Notes: generated by a model from the sequence alone, not told the origin. Positions 31,243-43,009 are shown, counted from the first letter of the stretch. The stretch is DNA of 64,000 nucleotides from Viola odorata (GCA_963691705.1 OY829538.1:30710836-30774835); one strand, 5' to 3'. Made by a program: numbers and translations.

Positions 31243-34200
31243 ATTGCCCCCTCTTTACTGTCTTATAAAAAATAAGGTGTAACCGAGATTTTTGATGAGC
31301 AGTAAAGATGGTTGTTGCTTACGCATGTTTAAAAATAGGGTGTGGTGACGTACCGCTTATGCGAATTAGAAAAACAAAGTGTGGGGACGTGACCTTTTAC
31401 GCGAATTTGAAAAATAGAGCGTGGGGACATGACCGCTTATGCAAATTTAAAAACAGAGTGTGGGGACGAACCACTTACACGACTTAGAAAAACAGAGCGT
31501 GGGAATGAACCGCTTACGCGACTTTGAAAATATGGTGTGAAAATGTTTTGAAATATAAAATGATGTGTTGGGAACATAAAATGAATGCAGTACATAAATC
31601 TTAGAGGCAATGCAAATTGCTGAAATATAAATGCATACCATTCTGACACTGAGGGAGAATGTAAATTGCAGAATTGTAAATGAGAGTTATAACGTACCTT
31701 TGCTCACATGTTGGTTGATAGTAACGTACCTTTGCTTGGAATGTTGGGAAAATGTGGGTCTTCTCGGATAGGGAGGATGGATGGTGAGTCAGGTCCGGGC
31801 GAGGCTATCATTCTCCAGATGTTGGTAGCTCTAGTTGGACATCTTGCGGAAATATGGATCAGTGCTCCGAGCTTAGTGTGACTGTTCATGAAATTTTCAA
31901 GACAGGGTGTGGGGACATGACCACTCACGAATTTAAAAATAGGTTGCGGGGGCGTGACCACTCACAAATTTAAAGACAGGGTGAAAACCACTAACCGCTA
32001 ACGAAATTTTAATGGTGTGGGGGTGTGACCATTCACAAAATTTAAAATAGGGTTGTGGGGACGTGACCTATTACAACATTTAAAAGACGAGTTGTGGGGA
32101 CGTGACCAATCACAACATTTAAAAGACGAGTTGTGGGGACGTGACCTATCACAACATTTAAAAGACAAGTTGTAGGGACGTGACCAATCAAAACATTTAA
32201 AAAGACAAGCTGAAAGCAACTAACCTTGATGTTGATGCTAATGGGATACTTTTCAGAAATGTAAACTGCACAAACGTAAAGTTACCTCCACTCATAAGCT
32301 AGTGTGGAATTCACGTCTGTAGAAAAAGAAGACTTGACTCCACTCAGATGTCTTGGATGGATTTTTTTTGTGGAGATTCATGACAAGGGCCAGACGGCGA
32401 TCTTGAGACCCATCTAAATAGTAGGAGATTTCATCGAAGCATATCTGTACTCTGCAAATAGGGAGGAAACAAACACGAAGCAGAAGGGATGGAAAAAGAG
32501 AGACCAATTGATATATGGGGGAAAAAAAAGATATCAAATCATATATGTTGTATATGAAAGTATTCCCACACTACCCTAAGGCTTGCCCCCGAGCATTTTA
32601 TCAAGATGAAAATAACTTCCCTATCAAGAGAAAGTTCAACAAATTTAATCATTTTTGGAGAACATGTCATCCAATTTTTGTCATATAAGGATGCTTGATA
32701 CAAGCCTAAAGAGCGTCTGCATCTTGTTCAGGAGATAACGACCTCAAGAACAAGACTTTCCCATAACATGTAGCCGTAAGCAATCCTCACCGGACATTGG
32801 TGTTTGCACTCACGCTCAGAAACAAGGCTAAGTGTTTACACTCATAAAAATGCAACAAACATAGCATAGAAATCAAATTTGCAATGTCAATTCGAGTGAA
32901 AGATGCACATGCATGGGCATTCTAATAATCAAGAGGACTTTGCAAGGGAAAGGAAATGTGTATTGTGGGAAGAAGGAAAGGAAGAACTTGTTTAGAAAGG
33001 AGAAAAAAATTAGTAGAAATAAAAAGGATTTCGTGAGCAGTACTCGATGATTGGTTGCAGCGAGGGCAACGCACACTTGTTCTTCAATCTTTGTCGAAGA
33101 ATGCTCCTTAACTTCTTTGGTGAAACCCTGAAACCAACCAACTGGGTCTTTGAATTTTGATGAACCCCAGACCATGAGGTTTTCCCCTCATGGGTCTGAG
33201 ATTAGCCGGACCAATTGCTACTGTCGTGCATCACCACTGCTTTAATACTACTCTGGTTACTGTGGGAGAAAATAGTCTTCCCCTTCCCTCCTTTGGAAGA
33301 TTGACTTGGAGTCATTTTCTGTACTTGCTTCTGCTTTGATTGATTGTGTTCTTTGAACACCTTTATTCTCTTTTTTTATTTTTTTATTTTTTTAATCAAA
33401 TGAAAATACAAAAAGTGAGCAATGCAAGTACAGTTTTTGTCTTTTCTTTCCTCAGTTCTAATTTTGGGTAGTAGCCTTCAATTCTTGCTTTCTTCGGCCT
33501 TCTTCCAGCGCTGGCCATCAAAAATCCTCAAGGATTTCTTCTTCTTCTTTTGCAAACCATACTCGTTGTGCACCTTACCTTCGGCTAGCAACCTCAGTTG
33601 AGCACTGCTCATCGGCTAAGGGTGAGTTCAAGTGGAAAAGAGTTTTACAAGTGGCTCATAAAAGAAGTGAATAGAAATTTAAGGGCAAAAGGTTGGGAAA
33701 AAATAAAAATGGAAGAAAAGAGCAAAGTCTAATGTCATTTTACTGCTATCCCATGTCTAATGGTGCATGTACCTTGGATATTATGCAAATCTAACTAGCG
33801 CTTAGTCATGCCTTTGTGCTCATGAAAGAAATAAGGTGTGGTTACCCGAAATGCTCACAGGGATATGCTTGTGACCGCTTACGTCTAAGGCATGCTGTAG
33901 ATATAAGAGCTAACAGACGAGATCATGCATGTCATAATTTCAAATGAATATCCAAGTCATCTGTGATGCAGTAAAATGATGAACATGCTCAATCTAGGGA
34001 AGTTTTGAAAATTTGAGGGTAGTGTGGATTTTATTTAGCAAAATTTTATTCACAACCACAAAGCTCAAAAATCTTAACAGTTTTAAAAGACAAAATTTAA
34101 AATTGCCCCCAATGTAGCAAAATGACTGTACAAAGACGGTACATGGGCTAGGATTAAAAAGGCAGAAAAGAAAATGGACTTCTCTAGATATGTGCAACAG

Positions 34201-35479
34201 GCAACGAGGGTAGAAATGATGGTCATTCAAGAGCTGGTAGGAGGAGGACTCCTCTGTCTCGCTGAGTAGCGGTGGACCAAAGCAAAGGTAGGATGGACGC
34301 AAAGGGCTCATTGTTGCGAATTATTGCTCTCTATGCTTTACCCCCGGTAAAATGTGCTCAACTGTTTATGTTCCCCAACACCTCTTTTGGTCGTCATTTC
34401 ACTTGCTTGCCCCCAAGTTTATAAGTCTTTCTGCACCTCAAATAAAGAGGAAATTAAATATTAAGTTCGGAGGAAAAAGATATCCCAAGATCCTGAATTA
34501 AAAATTAAAAATTAATAAAAAAATAGAAATATTGAAAAGAACACGTGGGTTGCCTCCCACGAAGCGCCCTTGTTTATAGTCGTAGGCTCGACTATGGCGA
34601 AGCTTCCTTTCATACCTTTATTCTGCAAGTAGGAAAGAAAAGAAACTATACAGTAGCATCTAGATCCAGAAAAGACTGAAAATTAGGATAATAATTTAAT
34701 AAAAGTAATGACAAGGACGGAAATTCAATAAATTGAAAGAATATAAAATAAAATCGCAGAGAAAGAGGAAAAAATGGAGACAAATGGCAGTAACGAAGCA
34801 AGTTTGAATATATACATGCGATTATGATGCACATGCTGGGGTGACATCAACTATTTTTAACTAGCTGAAAGGCTCCCGGACGATACCATAAAAGTGGTCC
34901 CTCAGTAAATGGATACGAGAGCATTTACCGAATCATAAAAGGAATCGGGGCGCTCAATCCATTTAGAGTTTCGAGTCCGAGTTAGGGTTCCTGAAAGCTT
35001 ACCAAGGCGTGGGCCCCAGGACTTCACTACTACCAACCTAATCTTATTTGAAAAAGGCCCGGCGACAGGGCATTATGCGTGAAAATGCGCATGATAATGA
35101 CTGTTTATCAAAGCGAGTAACAATACAACAGTCATGCATAAAAAGCATACGAGAAGATAACAATTTATCAAAGCGAGTAAATACATGAAAACAATAATCA
35201 TGTACAAAAAAAAAGCATACGTGAATACAACAATTTAGCAAGTAAATACATGAAAAACAATTAATCATGTACAAAAATTATACGAAAAATTCAACAATTT
35301 ATCGAAGCAAATAAATAAACAACAATCATGCGTAAACATCATACGAAAATTTGACAATTTGTCAAAGCAAATAAATAAGCAACAATCATGTATAAACATC
35401 ATACAAATTCGACAATTTGTCAAATAAAATAAAAAAACAAACACCTCAAAAAAAAGTTCTGACTCCAACCCTAAAGCAT
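31243..35479 (-). other. Non-coding internal region with three tandem arrays
   Basis: No coding frame is convincing on either strand. Arrays: 31325-31545 (about five 39-40-bp units, GTGTGGGGACGTGACCGCTT); 31908-32215 (about eight 37-39-bp units, TTGTGGGGACGTGACCAATC); 35100-35440 (five to six units of about 60 bp around ACAATCATGCGTAAACATCA). A block near 34545-34570 (GTGGGTTGCCTCCCACGAAG) is commonly seen in plant gypsy elements. Confidence 0.6.
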
Positions 35480-35499
35480 CCCCAGTGAAGTCGCCAAAT
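35480..35499 (-). other. tRNA-Arg-type primer-binding site, minus strand
   Basis: On the minus strand TTTGGCGACTTCACTGGGGA directly follows the LTR end GGTGCGACA. This matches the usual Ogre/Tat PBS. Confidence 0.8.
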
Positions 35500-37780
35500 T
35501 GTCGCACCCCCCTCGAAATTTTTACGCGACGCGGTTCGTATCGATGTGGGATAAAATTGGACTCGTCTCACATAATGCAATGAAGTCGCCACCATATTTT
35601 TGTTTCTAAGGTTTAGGGAACCTAAAATCTGATAACATGACAGAAAATAAAATAAAATAAAAGCTAAGGAAAAAGAAAGGGTCTAAACCCGAGAACAATG
35701 GTTCGGGGTCGTATTATGGACTCGGGAAGGTGTTAGGCACCCGAGTTTCATCCAAAAAGGTTACCGGATAAAAGAGGTGTTTGAAATCATGCTTGAAAAC
35801 ATAAAAAATCTAATTTAGTGATCATGCGAATTGAGCGAATTAGATTCCAACATTTCTAAATGATCATGCATACGAGTATATATGCGAAAAAATGTTAAAA
35901 TAAATAAAAAGGTGAGAAAGGTGTACTTGTGAAGGGTTGTCGATTGATTTACCCTACAAAGCCGAGATTATTAGCACGAGTAAAATGATAAGCGAAAAAT
36001 AAATAAATATTTAGCAATTATCGCAAGCAAGCAAAATAATTAATTTTAACAATTAAACGCGAGCAAAATAATTAATTCAACATTCGAAAGCATACAAAAA
36101 TAATTATTTAAACAATACAAGAATACGATTGATCGGTATAAAAAATAATGCGATGGGTAGAAAATCAGTAAGGCCCACTGGGCCGAGAAATTTGGGCCAT
36201 CTGTTGGGCCCACTGCATAGGCCCGTGACAGCATCCCAGCCCAGCAGATGGGCTAGCTCACTCTCCCCTCCCTTCTCCGCTTGGGCCAGACCAGGCCTAT
36301 GACCAATCAGACCAAGATCAAACACGCGACGGCCAAGCCCATCGCCTTCCCTCTTATTTTCAAAACAGTACTCCTTCTCCTTCCTTGGGTTGCTGGCATC
36401 ATTGTCGGCGACCAAGGACGAAACCAACAAGAATGATGGCGCTACTCCGGTTAAAACAGTCCCCTAAATAGCAGCAATTCAACCAAGCAATCACAGCACT
36501 TCAATTTATTCAAAACAATGATTAATTAAATTAAAATGAATTAATTTTAAATAAATAAAAAGCTTAAAATTGGATCAAAATGGCCAGCGATTTGGCGAAT
36601 TAAAGCAACGAAATTAATTTAAAGACGAAATAGAAATTATTTGAAAACAAAATAGCAATTAATTTCATCAAAACACGAACAAATAATTCTTTGAAAGATT
36701 TGCAGAGAAACGCTAAAATGAAAGTTTGAACTTTCAACTAAGCTTCAACCTTTAGTTGAAGAGAGCCGCTGGTGAGAGAGAGCAGCTCTAGACAGAGTTG
36801 AGAGAGTTTGGTTCGTGAATTGGTGAGGAGAACGCTTGAAGATTGCTTGCTATTTATAGGCGCGAAACGCGAGTGGGTTTGGAGGATTGCTGCGCGTGGG
36901 CGTCGCAAACTTGAGGAGTAAGGAAGAGTGAGGATGAGCAGTGGCGATGATGGGAGGTGGTGTTGATGGTGATAACGAGGACAGTGAGGGATGGGTTTCA
37001 TTAAATGCGGTGATGGGAGAAGGTTGGATATATCAAATGTCGGCAGTGAGGGTGAGTTGACCAAAAAGAGTCATGGTGATCAACGGTGATGATGAGAATG
37101 AGAGGGGAAAATGCTTATTTATTATTTATTCGATTCGAGTTAACGGGACGAGAAATCTCGCTCGAAGCCAATAAAAATTTGAATGGAAATACCAAAATAT
37201 GTAATAAAATGAAATAAACGAAATGATGCGAGACAAAAATATAGAAATGTAAAATAGATGGAAATGTTCAATCTATGGTTCGAGAATTCTCGTTTGGCAC
37301 CGAAAGAAGTTCAAACGAAAAAAGCTAAAATACGAAAAAAAAAAGTGACATGAAATAAAAATGATAAATAGTAAATAAATGACAATAGTAAACAAAAACA
37401 TGATTGATATTAAAAGGGATAATGCAAAAATTGGTATCTGTACAAGAATTAAATGATAGATTTCATACCTCATCTGTTTTTTGCATTTAAAAGATACCTG
37501 TACAATAACAAAACGTCACATTTGGTACCTCCGACTCACGCCGTCCAACAATCACCATTAAATGTCCTACGTGGCACGACACGTCGGATGCCACGTAGGA
37601 TGCGGATGACGTGGCGTGCCACGTAGGACAAATTTGACCATGTTCTTTGCCCACGGGTCGAGTAAGTGGCCTTTCCCCGTTAGATAGAAACGAGGCGTCG
37701 TTCATGGCAAATGACGCGTGACTGTCTTCTCATTTGATTAAAATGAGTGACGCGTCGTAGCTTTATCATTCTCCCATCAA

Positions 37781-37851
37781 GCGAATTCCGAGAATCGAAC
37801 TCGGGACCTCTCGCACCCTTAGCGAGAATCATACCACTAGACCAAATGCCC
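37781..37851 (-). pseudogene. tRNA-Pro(AGG)-like sequence in left TIR
   Basis: The minus strand reads GGGCATTTGGTCTAGTGGTA, then an anticodon arm CTCGC-TAAGGGT-GCGAG, then GGTCCCGAGTTCGATTCTC. D-arm, T-arm (GTTCGATTC) and anticodon stem are intact and the anticodon is AGG (Pro). U33 is replaced by A, and the 3' acceptor strand (AATTCGC) pairs at only five of seven positions, so a working tRNA is unlikely. Confidence 0.75.
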
Positions 37852-37865
37852 TTGATGTTTTATCA

Positions 37866-38051
37866 TTAAACTGCATTAGGTATGTACACATTCCACATAG
37901 AAACATTCCTTTGGGGTATTTCATCAAACAGTTTATGCGCATCGCAATTAAACCTTGTTTTTGCATACATATCAAACGCACTACACCCAACAAACATGTC
38001 ATCTACTCGGCCCAACTTCATTGCAATTGCATGAACTTGTTTCCCTTTCAA
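37866..38051 (-). pseudogene. Captured pentatricopeptide repeat (PPR) gene fragment
   Basis: The minus-strand frame reads KGKQVHAIAMKLGRVDDMFV, then a shortened DMYAKT...AHKLFDEIPQRNVSMWN. This is the hallmark order of plant PLS-class PPR proteins (organellar RNA-binding/editing factors): G+QVHA, D-FVG-ALVDMYAK, A-K-FDE-P-RNV-SWN. Only about 60 residues are present, and in-frame stops lie upstream near 38065. It is a piece of a host gene carried by the MULE, not a functional gene. Confidence 0.8.
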
Positions 38052-38929
38052 TGGCTTGCTGAAATTTACTATATTTCTAACAACAACTCTGATCTACTCT
38101 CCTCAACCAGATCCACAGCGAAGATCTAAATTTGCCCTATTCTATTTTTATTTATTTCTTTTTCTTTTCTTTTTATAGCAACATCGAAAATTAAAGTAAA
38201 GGGGAGGATGCAGTGATGTGGTCGCTAAGATGTTTATCAACGCTCGGTGTTGCGGAGATGGGTTTTCTGGAGATGGGTTTTCTGGCAGATCTGCGGGATT
38301 CTACGGTCACGGGAGATGTAGCGGAGACACCGGTGATGGACTGTTGTGGGAGGCCGGGTGGAGGACGAGGATTAGTGATGATAGAGGATGCGATGGAGGT
38401 GGTGGTGGCGGTGGTGGGTAAAGGAGAGAGAGTTGGTAGCGGTGGTGTGTTAAAGAGAGAGATGGTTGCAATGGAGAAGATGAAATGAGGGGTTGTGATA
38501 TTGAGAATTTTTTTTAGATAAAAAATAAAAACATAGAAAGAAAACCAATATAAACAATCAATTCCTAAAACAAAAGATGTGGATACATGAAAATATCAAA
38601 AGCTCATATATTTATCGACGTATTATATCCTACAATTTCAAAAATTATCGTATTATATTGTATCAATATCTGTATTCTTATAAATTATATTTTCAAAATA
38701 AGTAATTTTTAAAATATTTAAAATTCATTTATCCTAAATTTTTGTCCTAAATTTTCATAAAGTTGTCATTCATTTCCCATTGGTATCACTTTATCACTAT
38801 TGAAACTTAATCAGATACATAAAAATAGTATTAAAATTTAAAATATAAATTTAATGCATATTTATATTTTCAAAATAAATGATTTTAAAAATATTAACGG
38901 ACCACATCTTCTTATTATCCAAGTAATCA
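38052..38929. other. Pack-MULE interior: G-rich segment and AT-rich filler
   Basis: 38213-38488 is open on the plus strand and strongly G-rich (GGTGGTGGCGGTGG-type codons), unlike the AT-rich surroundings, so it may be another captured host segment. No domain recognised. 38500-38929 is AT-rich and empty. Confidence 0.4.
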
Positions 38930-38944
38930 ATGATAAAACATCAA

Positions 38945-39015
38945 GGGCATTTGGTCTAGTGGTATGATTCTTGCTAAGGGTGCGAGAGGTCCCAAGTTCG
39001 ATTCTCGGAATTTGC
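38945..39015 (+). pseudogene. tRNA-Pro(AGG)-like sequence in right TIR
   Basis: Second copy, on the plus strand, as expected for the opposite TIR. It shares the A33 change and a defective acceptor (AATTTGC), with two extra differences (CTTGC, CCCAAG). Both copies share the loss of acceptor pairing, so the capture predates duplication into both TIRs. Confidence 0.75.
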
Positions 39016-39476
39016 TTGATGGTAGAATGATAAAGCTTAATATGAACGACGCGTCGTTCATTTTAATCCTGAACGGCGCGTCACTCGTTTTAATCAAATG
39101 AGAAGATAGTCACACGTCATTTCTATCCAACGGGGAAAGCCCACTTACTCGACCCGTGGGCAAAGAACCGGGTCAAATTAGTCCTATGTGGAATGCCACG
39201 TCAGCCGTATCCTACGTGGCATCCGACGTGTTGTGCCACGTAGGACAGTTAACGGTGATTGTTGGACGGCGTGAGTCGGAGGTACCAAATGTGACGTTTT
39301 GTTATTGTACAGGTATCTTTTAAATGCAAAAAATAGATGAGGTATGAAATCTATCATTTAATTCTTGTACAGGTACCAATTTTTGCATTATCCCATATTA
39401 AAAGGGTCAGTAGTAGGACGAAAAATGGAAAAATGCAGGTTTGCTATGACGAAATGTCAAAAATCGGGTAGCAACA

Positions 39477-40000
39477 CCCGTGTATTCAATGCGTTCTTCA
39501 AGCAAGACCCAAGTTTCAATCGTTTAATCATTCAAGTTCCCCATCTCAACCTCCATCCGCTTTCTTCAGGTAATATCTATCTATTTGTGTATCTTTATTT
39601 GTGCTTTTTCCACTGCGGCCCCCCTTGTTTTCCACTAAATATTCTCATGTTTATTTTGTTGTGTGTTATGTGACAAGCTCAAGGCTATATCCTTCCACAA
39701 AAAGCCATACGGATAAATGGAACCATATCATCTACTGTCTTCCTAGAGGTCCTTGGTATGGTATTGTTGAACAATTTGGCATTGCTATATATAGATGTTG
39801 ATAACAACAATCAAAGCGTAATGTTTACCATAGTTTATATTTTTGTATTTTCTCTTAGAATGTGTGGTAGATTATACACAATGACATTGCCTTCTTTTGT
39901 TTTGGTATGCAACCTATAACTACAGTTATTTCAATGCCTTAGACTTCAATGGCTAATCTTTAAACTACACTAACATATGCCTTCATTTGCAACCCGCTCA
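39477..40000. other. No gene seen
   Basis: Sequence between the Ogre-like LTR and the next LTR. Short open stretches (39365-39801) have no recognisable domain. Confidence 0.5.
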
Positions 40001-40974
40001 TGTTTGAGGTAGGGGGTGTGGACCATATTGTGATTAGAGAGGGACTCTTCTTTCTTTGTCTTGATCTTGATTTCTCTTACTTTGTTTAGAACCTGAAACT
40101 CACTAGGATTTCTCCTCCTGTAAAGACTTCAATGCTCAAGTCAGATTCATTATTAAAAGAGGTCAAGTTGAAGTAATTAGAGAGTGTTTAGAAGTAATTT
40201 AATTGTTAATAATAAGTCAATATGTTCTTGATTGTTGACTATGATAATCTTCCTTGATAATTTTAAGGGATATTTTTTGGCTGATGGTATCTCAGTGGAG
40301 TCTGTCAAACCAATGATTTGAGTTCAGCGACCTGATTGTCACCGACTTCAATATCATCAACTTGATTCTTAGCTAATTGACTTTTAGCGAGGTGGTGAAT
40401 GTCAGCGAGGCCCTTTATCATGATCTGCAGGTTTCCACTTGCACTCTCTTAAAGTGTTTATTCTTTAGGATGTGAATATAAAATCAAGTAATTTTTTTCT
40501 TTCTTAGCTTAAGCATGAGAGAGAAGTTAGAGATAGAAAATGGAAGAGAGCCTTTAAGAAGAAGTGTGGGCTCTTTATATAGTGAGGGAAACTATGAGAC
40601 AAAATCCACAATTTAAGGGAAAATGTCTTCCCTTTTGTAAGAGCATATGACTTTTGTGGGAAAAGAGATGTTGTGATTGGTCAGAAATGTTGTGTAGGTT
40701 CAAGTTATAAAGATGATGGTATGTATTATTTTATTCTATTTTTTAAATATGTTATCAGAAGCCCAACTGAAAATGAGCTCGAGTGTTTACCAAGGACTTT
40801 GCCTTGAATAGACTTAGTAACAATTGAGTCACTCCATTTTAGATGTTTTTTTGGACCTTTCTTGATTACAAGCTCTCGTGAGCTTTCGCGAATGTGATGC
40901 TTTGTTGATCTTTCTTTATTCTTGTAACTTTTTCTCTATTTTTGCTCGTCATTCTCTATTCTCAAATTTTGTTC

Positions 40975-41700
40975 TTATAATTATACTACTCACTAATCGT
41001 TGGTGACCACTCTCTACTCTTCATGCTTTTGCTCACCGATCTCTAGTGAGCATTCTCCTTTTCATTCTTTACTCTCATTTTTTTGCTAATTATTCACTAG
41101 TGATCACTCACTACTCTTCACTCTCTTCTTCTCATTTGATATTCTATTTTTTGCTCACTAATCACTGGTGACCACTCTCCTTTTCATTCTCTTCTTTTCT
41201 TTTTCTACTTACCATTCTCTGGTTGTCGCTTTATCAATGATCTCTCTATGGCGACCTCTTTACTCTCCATTTTCTGCTCACCAATCTCTAGTAGCCACTC
41301 TCTACTCTTCTTTATCTTTACTTTAATTTTCTACTCTCCATTTTTTCTCACCAAACGTTTGTAACCACTCTCTACTCTTCTTTCTCTTTTCTTCAATATT
41401 CTACTCTCCATTTTTTCTCACCAATCTCTTGTAACCACTCTCTACTCTTCTTTCTCTTTTCTTCAATATTTTCTCACCAATCTCTAGTGACCATTCTACT
41501 CTTCATTCTTTACTCTCATATTTTTGCTCACCATTCGTTGGTGATCACTCGCTATCCTTCACTCTCTTCTTCTCATTGCTACTCTATTTTTTGTTCACCG
41601 ATCACTGGTGACCACTCTCCTTTTCATTCTCTTCTTCTCTTTTTCTACTTACCATTCTTTGGTTTTCACTCTCTAGTCATCAGTCATCTATCAATCAACG
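40975..41700 (+). repeat. CT-rich tandem repeats inside element D
   Basis: Irregular units of about 70-130 bp built on CTCACCAATCTCTAGTGACC followed by ACTCTCTACTCTTC and TTCTCTTTTCTTC. Two 73-bp units around 41335-41480 are nearly identical. Confidence 0.75.
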
Positions 41701-41799
41701 AGCTCTCTATGACGAGCATTTTACGGCAAACTGCCCATGGCGAGCTCTCTATGGTGACTTGTCCATAACGAGCTCTCTATTCATTAATTTTTTTTTTTT

Positions 41800-41960
41800 A
41801 AAGAAGCGTTCAAGTTTTTTCTCATTCAATGAGCCTCCAAGTTTATGCTCATTCGAGGACCCTCCAAGTTTATTCTCATTTAAGAAGACTTCAAGTTTAT
41901 TCTTATTCGAGGAGCATCCAAATTTATGCTCATTCAAGGAGCCTTCATTTTTTATCGTTG
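41800..41960 (-). repeat. 27-30-bp tandem repeat, open on the minus strand
   Basis: Units such as CTCATTCGAGGA-CCTCCAAGTTTA, about six copies. On the minus strand they keep one frame that reads repeats of SLNEHKLGG type (41988-41749). The frame is short and its expression is unsupported. Confidence 0.6.
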
Positions 41961-42657
41961 ATTCAAAGTATCGCCAAAATACATTCAAATATCCAAGTGT
42001 CTTGATTAATAAAATAAAAATAGTAGAGTCTCAAGCACAAATGATCTCACTCAAAATTGCTCGATTCTCTCAATGAGAGCACCAAATGTTAATGTTTGAG
42101 GTAAGGGGTGTGCATCATATTGTGACTAGAGAGTGACTCTTCTTTCTTGGTTTTGACCTTGATTCCTTTTGCTTTGTTTAGAACTTGAAACTCACTATGA
42201 TTTCTTTTAGTGTAAACACTTCAACGCTCAAGTAAGATTCATTATTAAAAGAGATCAAGTTTAAGTAATCAGAGAGTATTTAGAAGTGATTTAATTGCTA
42301 ATGATAAGACAATATGTTCTTGGTTGTGGACTGTGATAATCTTCCTTGATGTCTCTAGGTGATATTTTTTGGTGATGGTATTTTAGTGGAGTTTGTCAAA
42401 CCAGTGATCTGAGTTCAGCGACCTGATTACCAGCGACTTGAGTATCAACGACCTGAGTATTAACAACCTGATTCTTAGCTAGTTAAATTTCAGCGAGGTG
42501 CATGTCAACAAAGTTGTGCACGTTAGCGAGGGCCCTTTATTATGACCTGCAAGTTTCCACTCGCACTCTCTTCAAGTGTCTATTCCTTAGGATGTGTATA
42601 TAAAGTCAAGTATTTTTTCTTTCTTAATTTAAGCATGAGAGAGAAAGTGGAAGATAA

Positions 42658-42682
42658 CCCCCCCCCCCCCCCCCCCCCCCCC
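42658..42682 (+). repeat. Poly-C run of 25 in the 5' LTR of element D
   Basis: An uninterrupted run of C at a place where the duplicated LTR piece near 48010 has six C and the other LTR (about 40545) has a short GAGCC. Either a microsatellite expansion or an assembly artefact. Confidence 0.85.
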
Positions 42683-43009
42683 TCTATGAAGAAGTGTGGG
42701 TAGTTATATAGTGAGGGAAGTTATGAGATAAGATTCACAATTTAAGAAAAATATCTTTTTTTTTATAAGAGCACATGACTTTTATGGGAAAAAAGATGTT
42801 GCGATCGGTCTAAAATATTGTGTGGGTTCAAGTCATAAAGATGAGAGTATGTATTATTTTATTATATTTTAAAAATATGTTATCACAACCTGTAAAATTC
42901 CACAACTGAAGTTTTTGTTGATCAAAACCATCACTTGTAATTTATTATCATGACCTGCAAGTTTCCACTCGCACTCTCTTTAAGTGTCTATTCCTTAGGA
43001 TGTGAATAT

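Larger units (their letters stand above)
37416..39394. mobile_element. Pack-MULE: Mutator-like element carrying gene fragments (1979 bp)
   Basis: Ends are inverted repeats beginning GGGATAATGCAAAAATTGGT. The TIRs are about 450-465 bp (37416-37868 and 38930-39394). The 9-bp target duplication ATATTAAAA lies at 37407-37415 and 39395-39403, and the uninterrupted target is visible in the sister LTR near 31163. No transposase is present, so it is non-autonomous. The interior holds a PPR gene fragment and a G-rich segment of unknown origin. Each TIR includes a tRNA-Pro-like sequence at its inner end and a palindromic CCTACGTGGC/GCCACGTAGG motif. Confidence 0.9.
30424..39476 (-). mobile_element. Non-coding Ogre-like element, minus strand
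   Basis: The 3' LTR remnant (30424-31242) and 5' LTR (35500-39476, split by a Pack-MULE) flank about 4.25 kb of internal sequence. Read on the minus strand, the PBS (TTTGGCGACTTCACTGGGGA, 35499-35480) follows GGGTGCGACA, and a PPT (AGAGGGGGCAAT, 31254-31243) precedes TGTTCCTACCCG of the 3' LTR. No gag, protease, reverse transcriptase or integrase is seen, so it is a large non-autonomous derivative. The two LTRs match well over the shared parts, but the 3' LTR lacks about 1.15 kb (the equivalent of roughly 36165-37315). Confidence 0.75.
35500..39476 (-). repeat. 5' LTR of minus-strand Ogre-like element, split by Pack-MULE
   Basis: In plus coordinates runs from TGTCGCACCCC to CGGGTAGCAACA, about 1.98 kb once the 1988 bp of MULE plus target duplication are set aside. 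The minus-strand TATA box (CCTATAAATAGCAAGC) is near 36860. It shares both ends and the promoter core with the 3.3-kb LTR at 24934-28230. Confidence 0.75.
40001..42895 (-). mobile_element. Non-autonomous Tat-type LTR element D, repeat-filled
   Basis: Direct repeats 40001-40757 and 42093-42895 start TGTTTGAGGTA and end ATGTTATCA. Just right of the first is GAAGCCCAACTGAAAATGAG, the same PPT-side flank as at LTR B (16473). Just left of the second, the minus strand has TTTGGTGCTCTCATTGAG, a PBS-like site of the same type as at 760. The internal 1.3 kb holds only tandem repeats, so it cannot encode its own proteins. LTR divergence is visible, so the insertion is old. Confidence 0.75.

Noticed and set aside
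24333..35440. Tandem arrays as possible CRISPR arrays
   Set aside because: Units are directly adjacent and diverge along their length with no unique equal-sized spacers, and the DNA is plant nuclear.
37781..39015. Two functional tRNA-Pro genes
   Set aside because: Both copies have A at position 33 and mismatched acceptor stems, and they lie in the TIRs of a MULE, so they were called tRNA-like pseudogenes.
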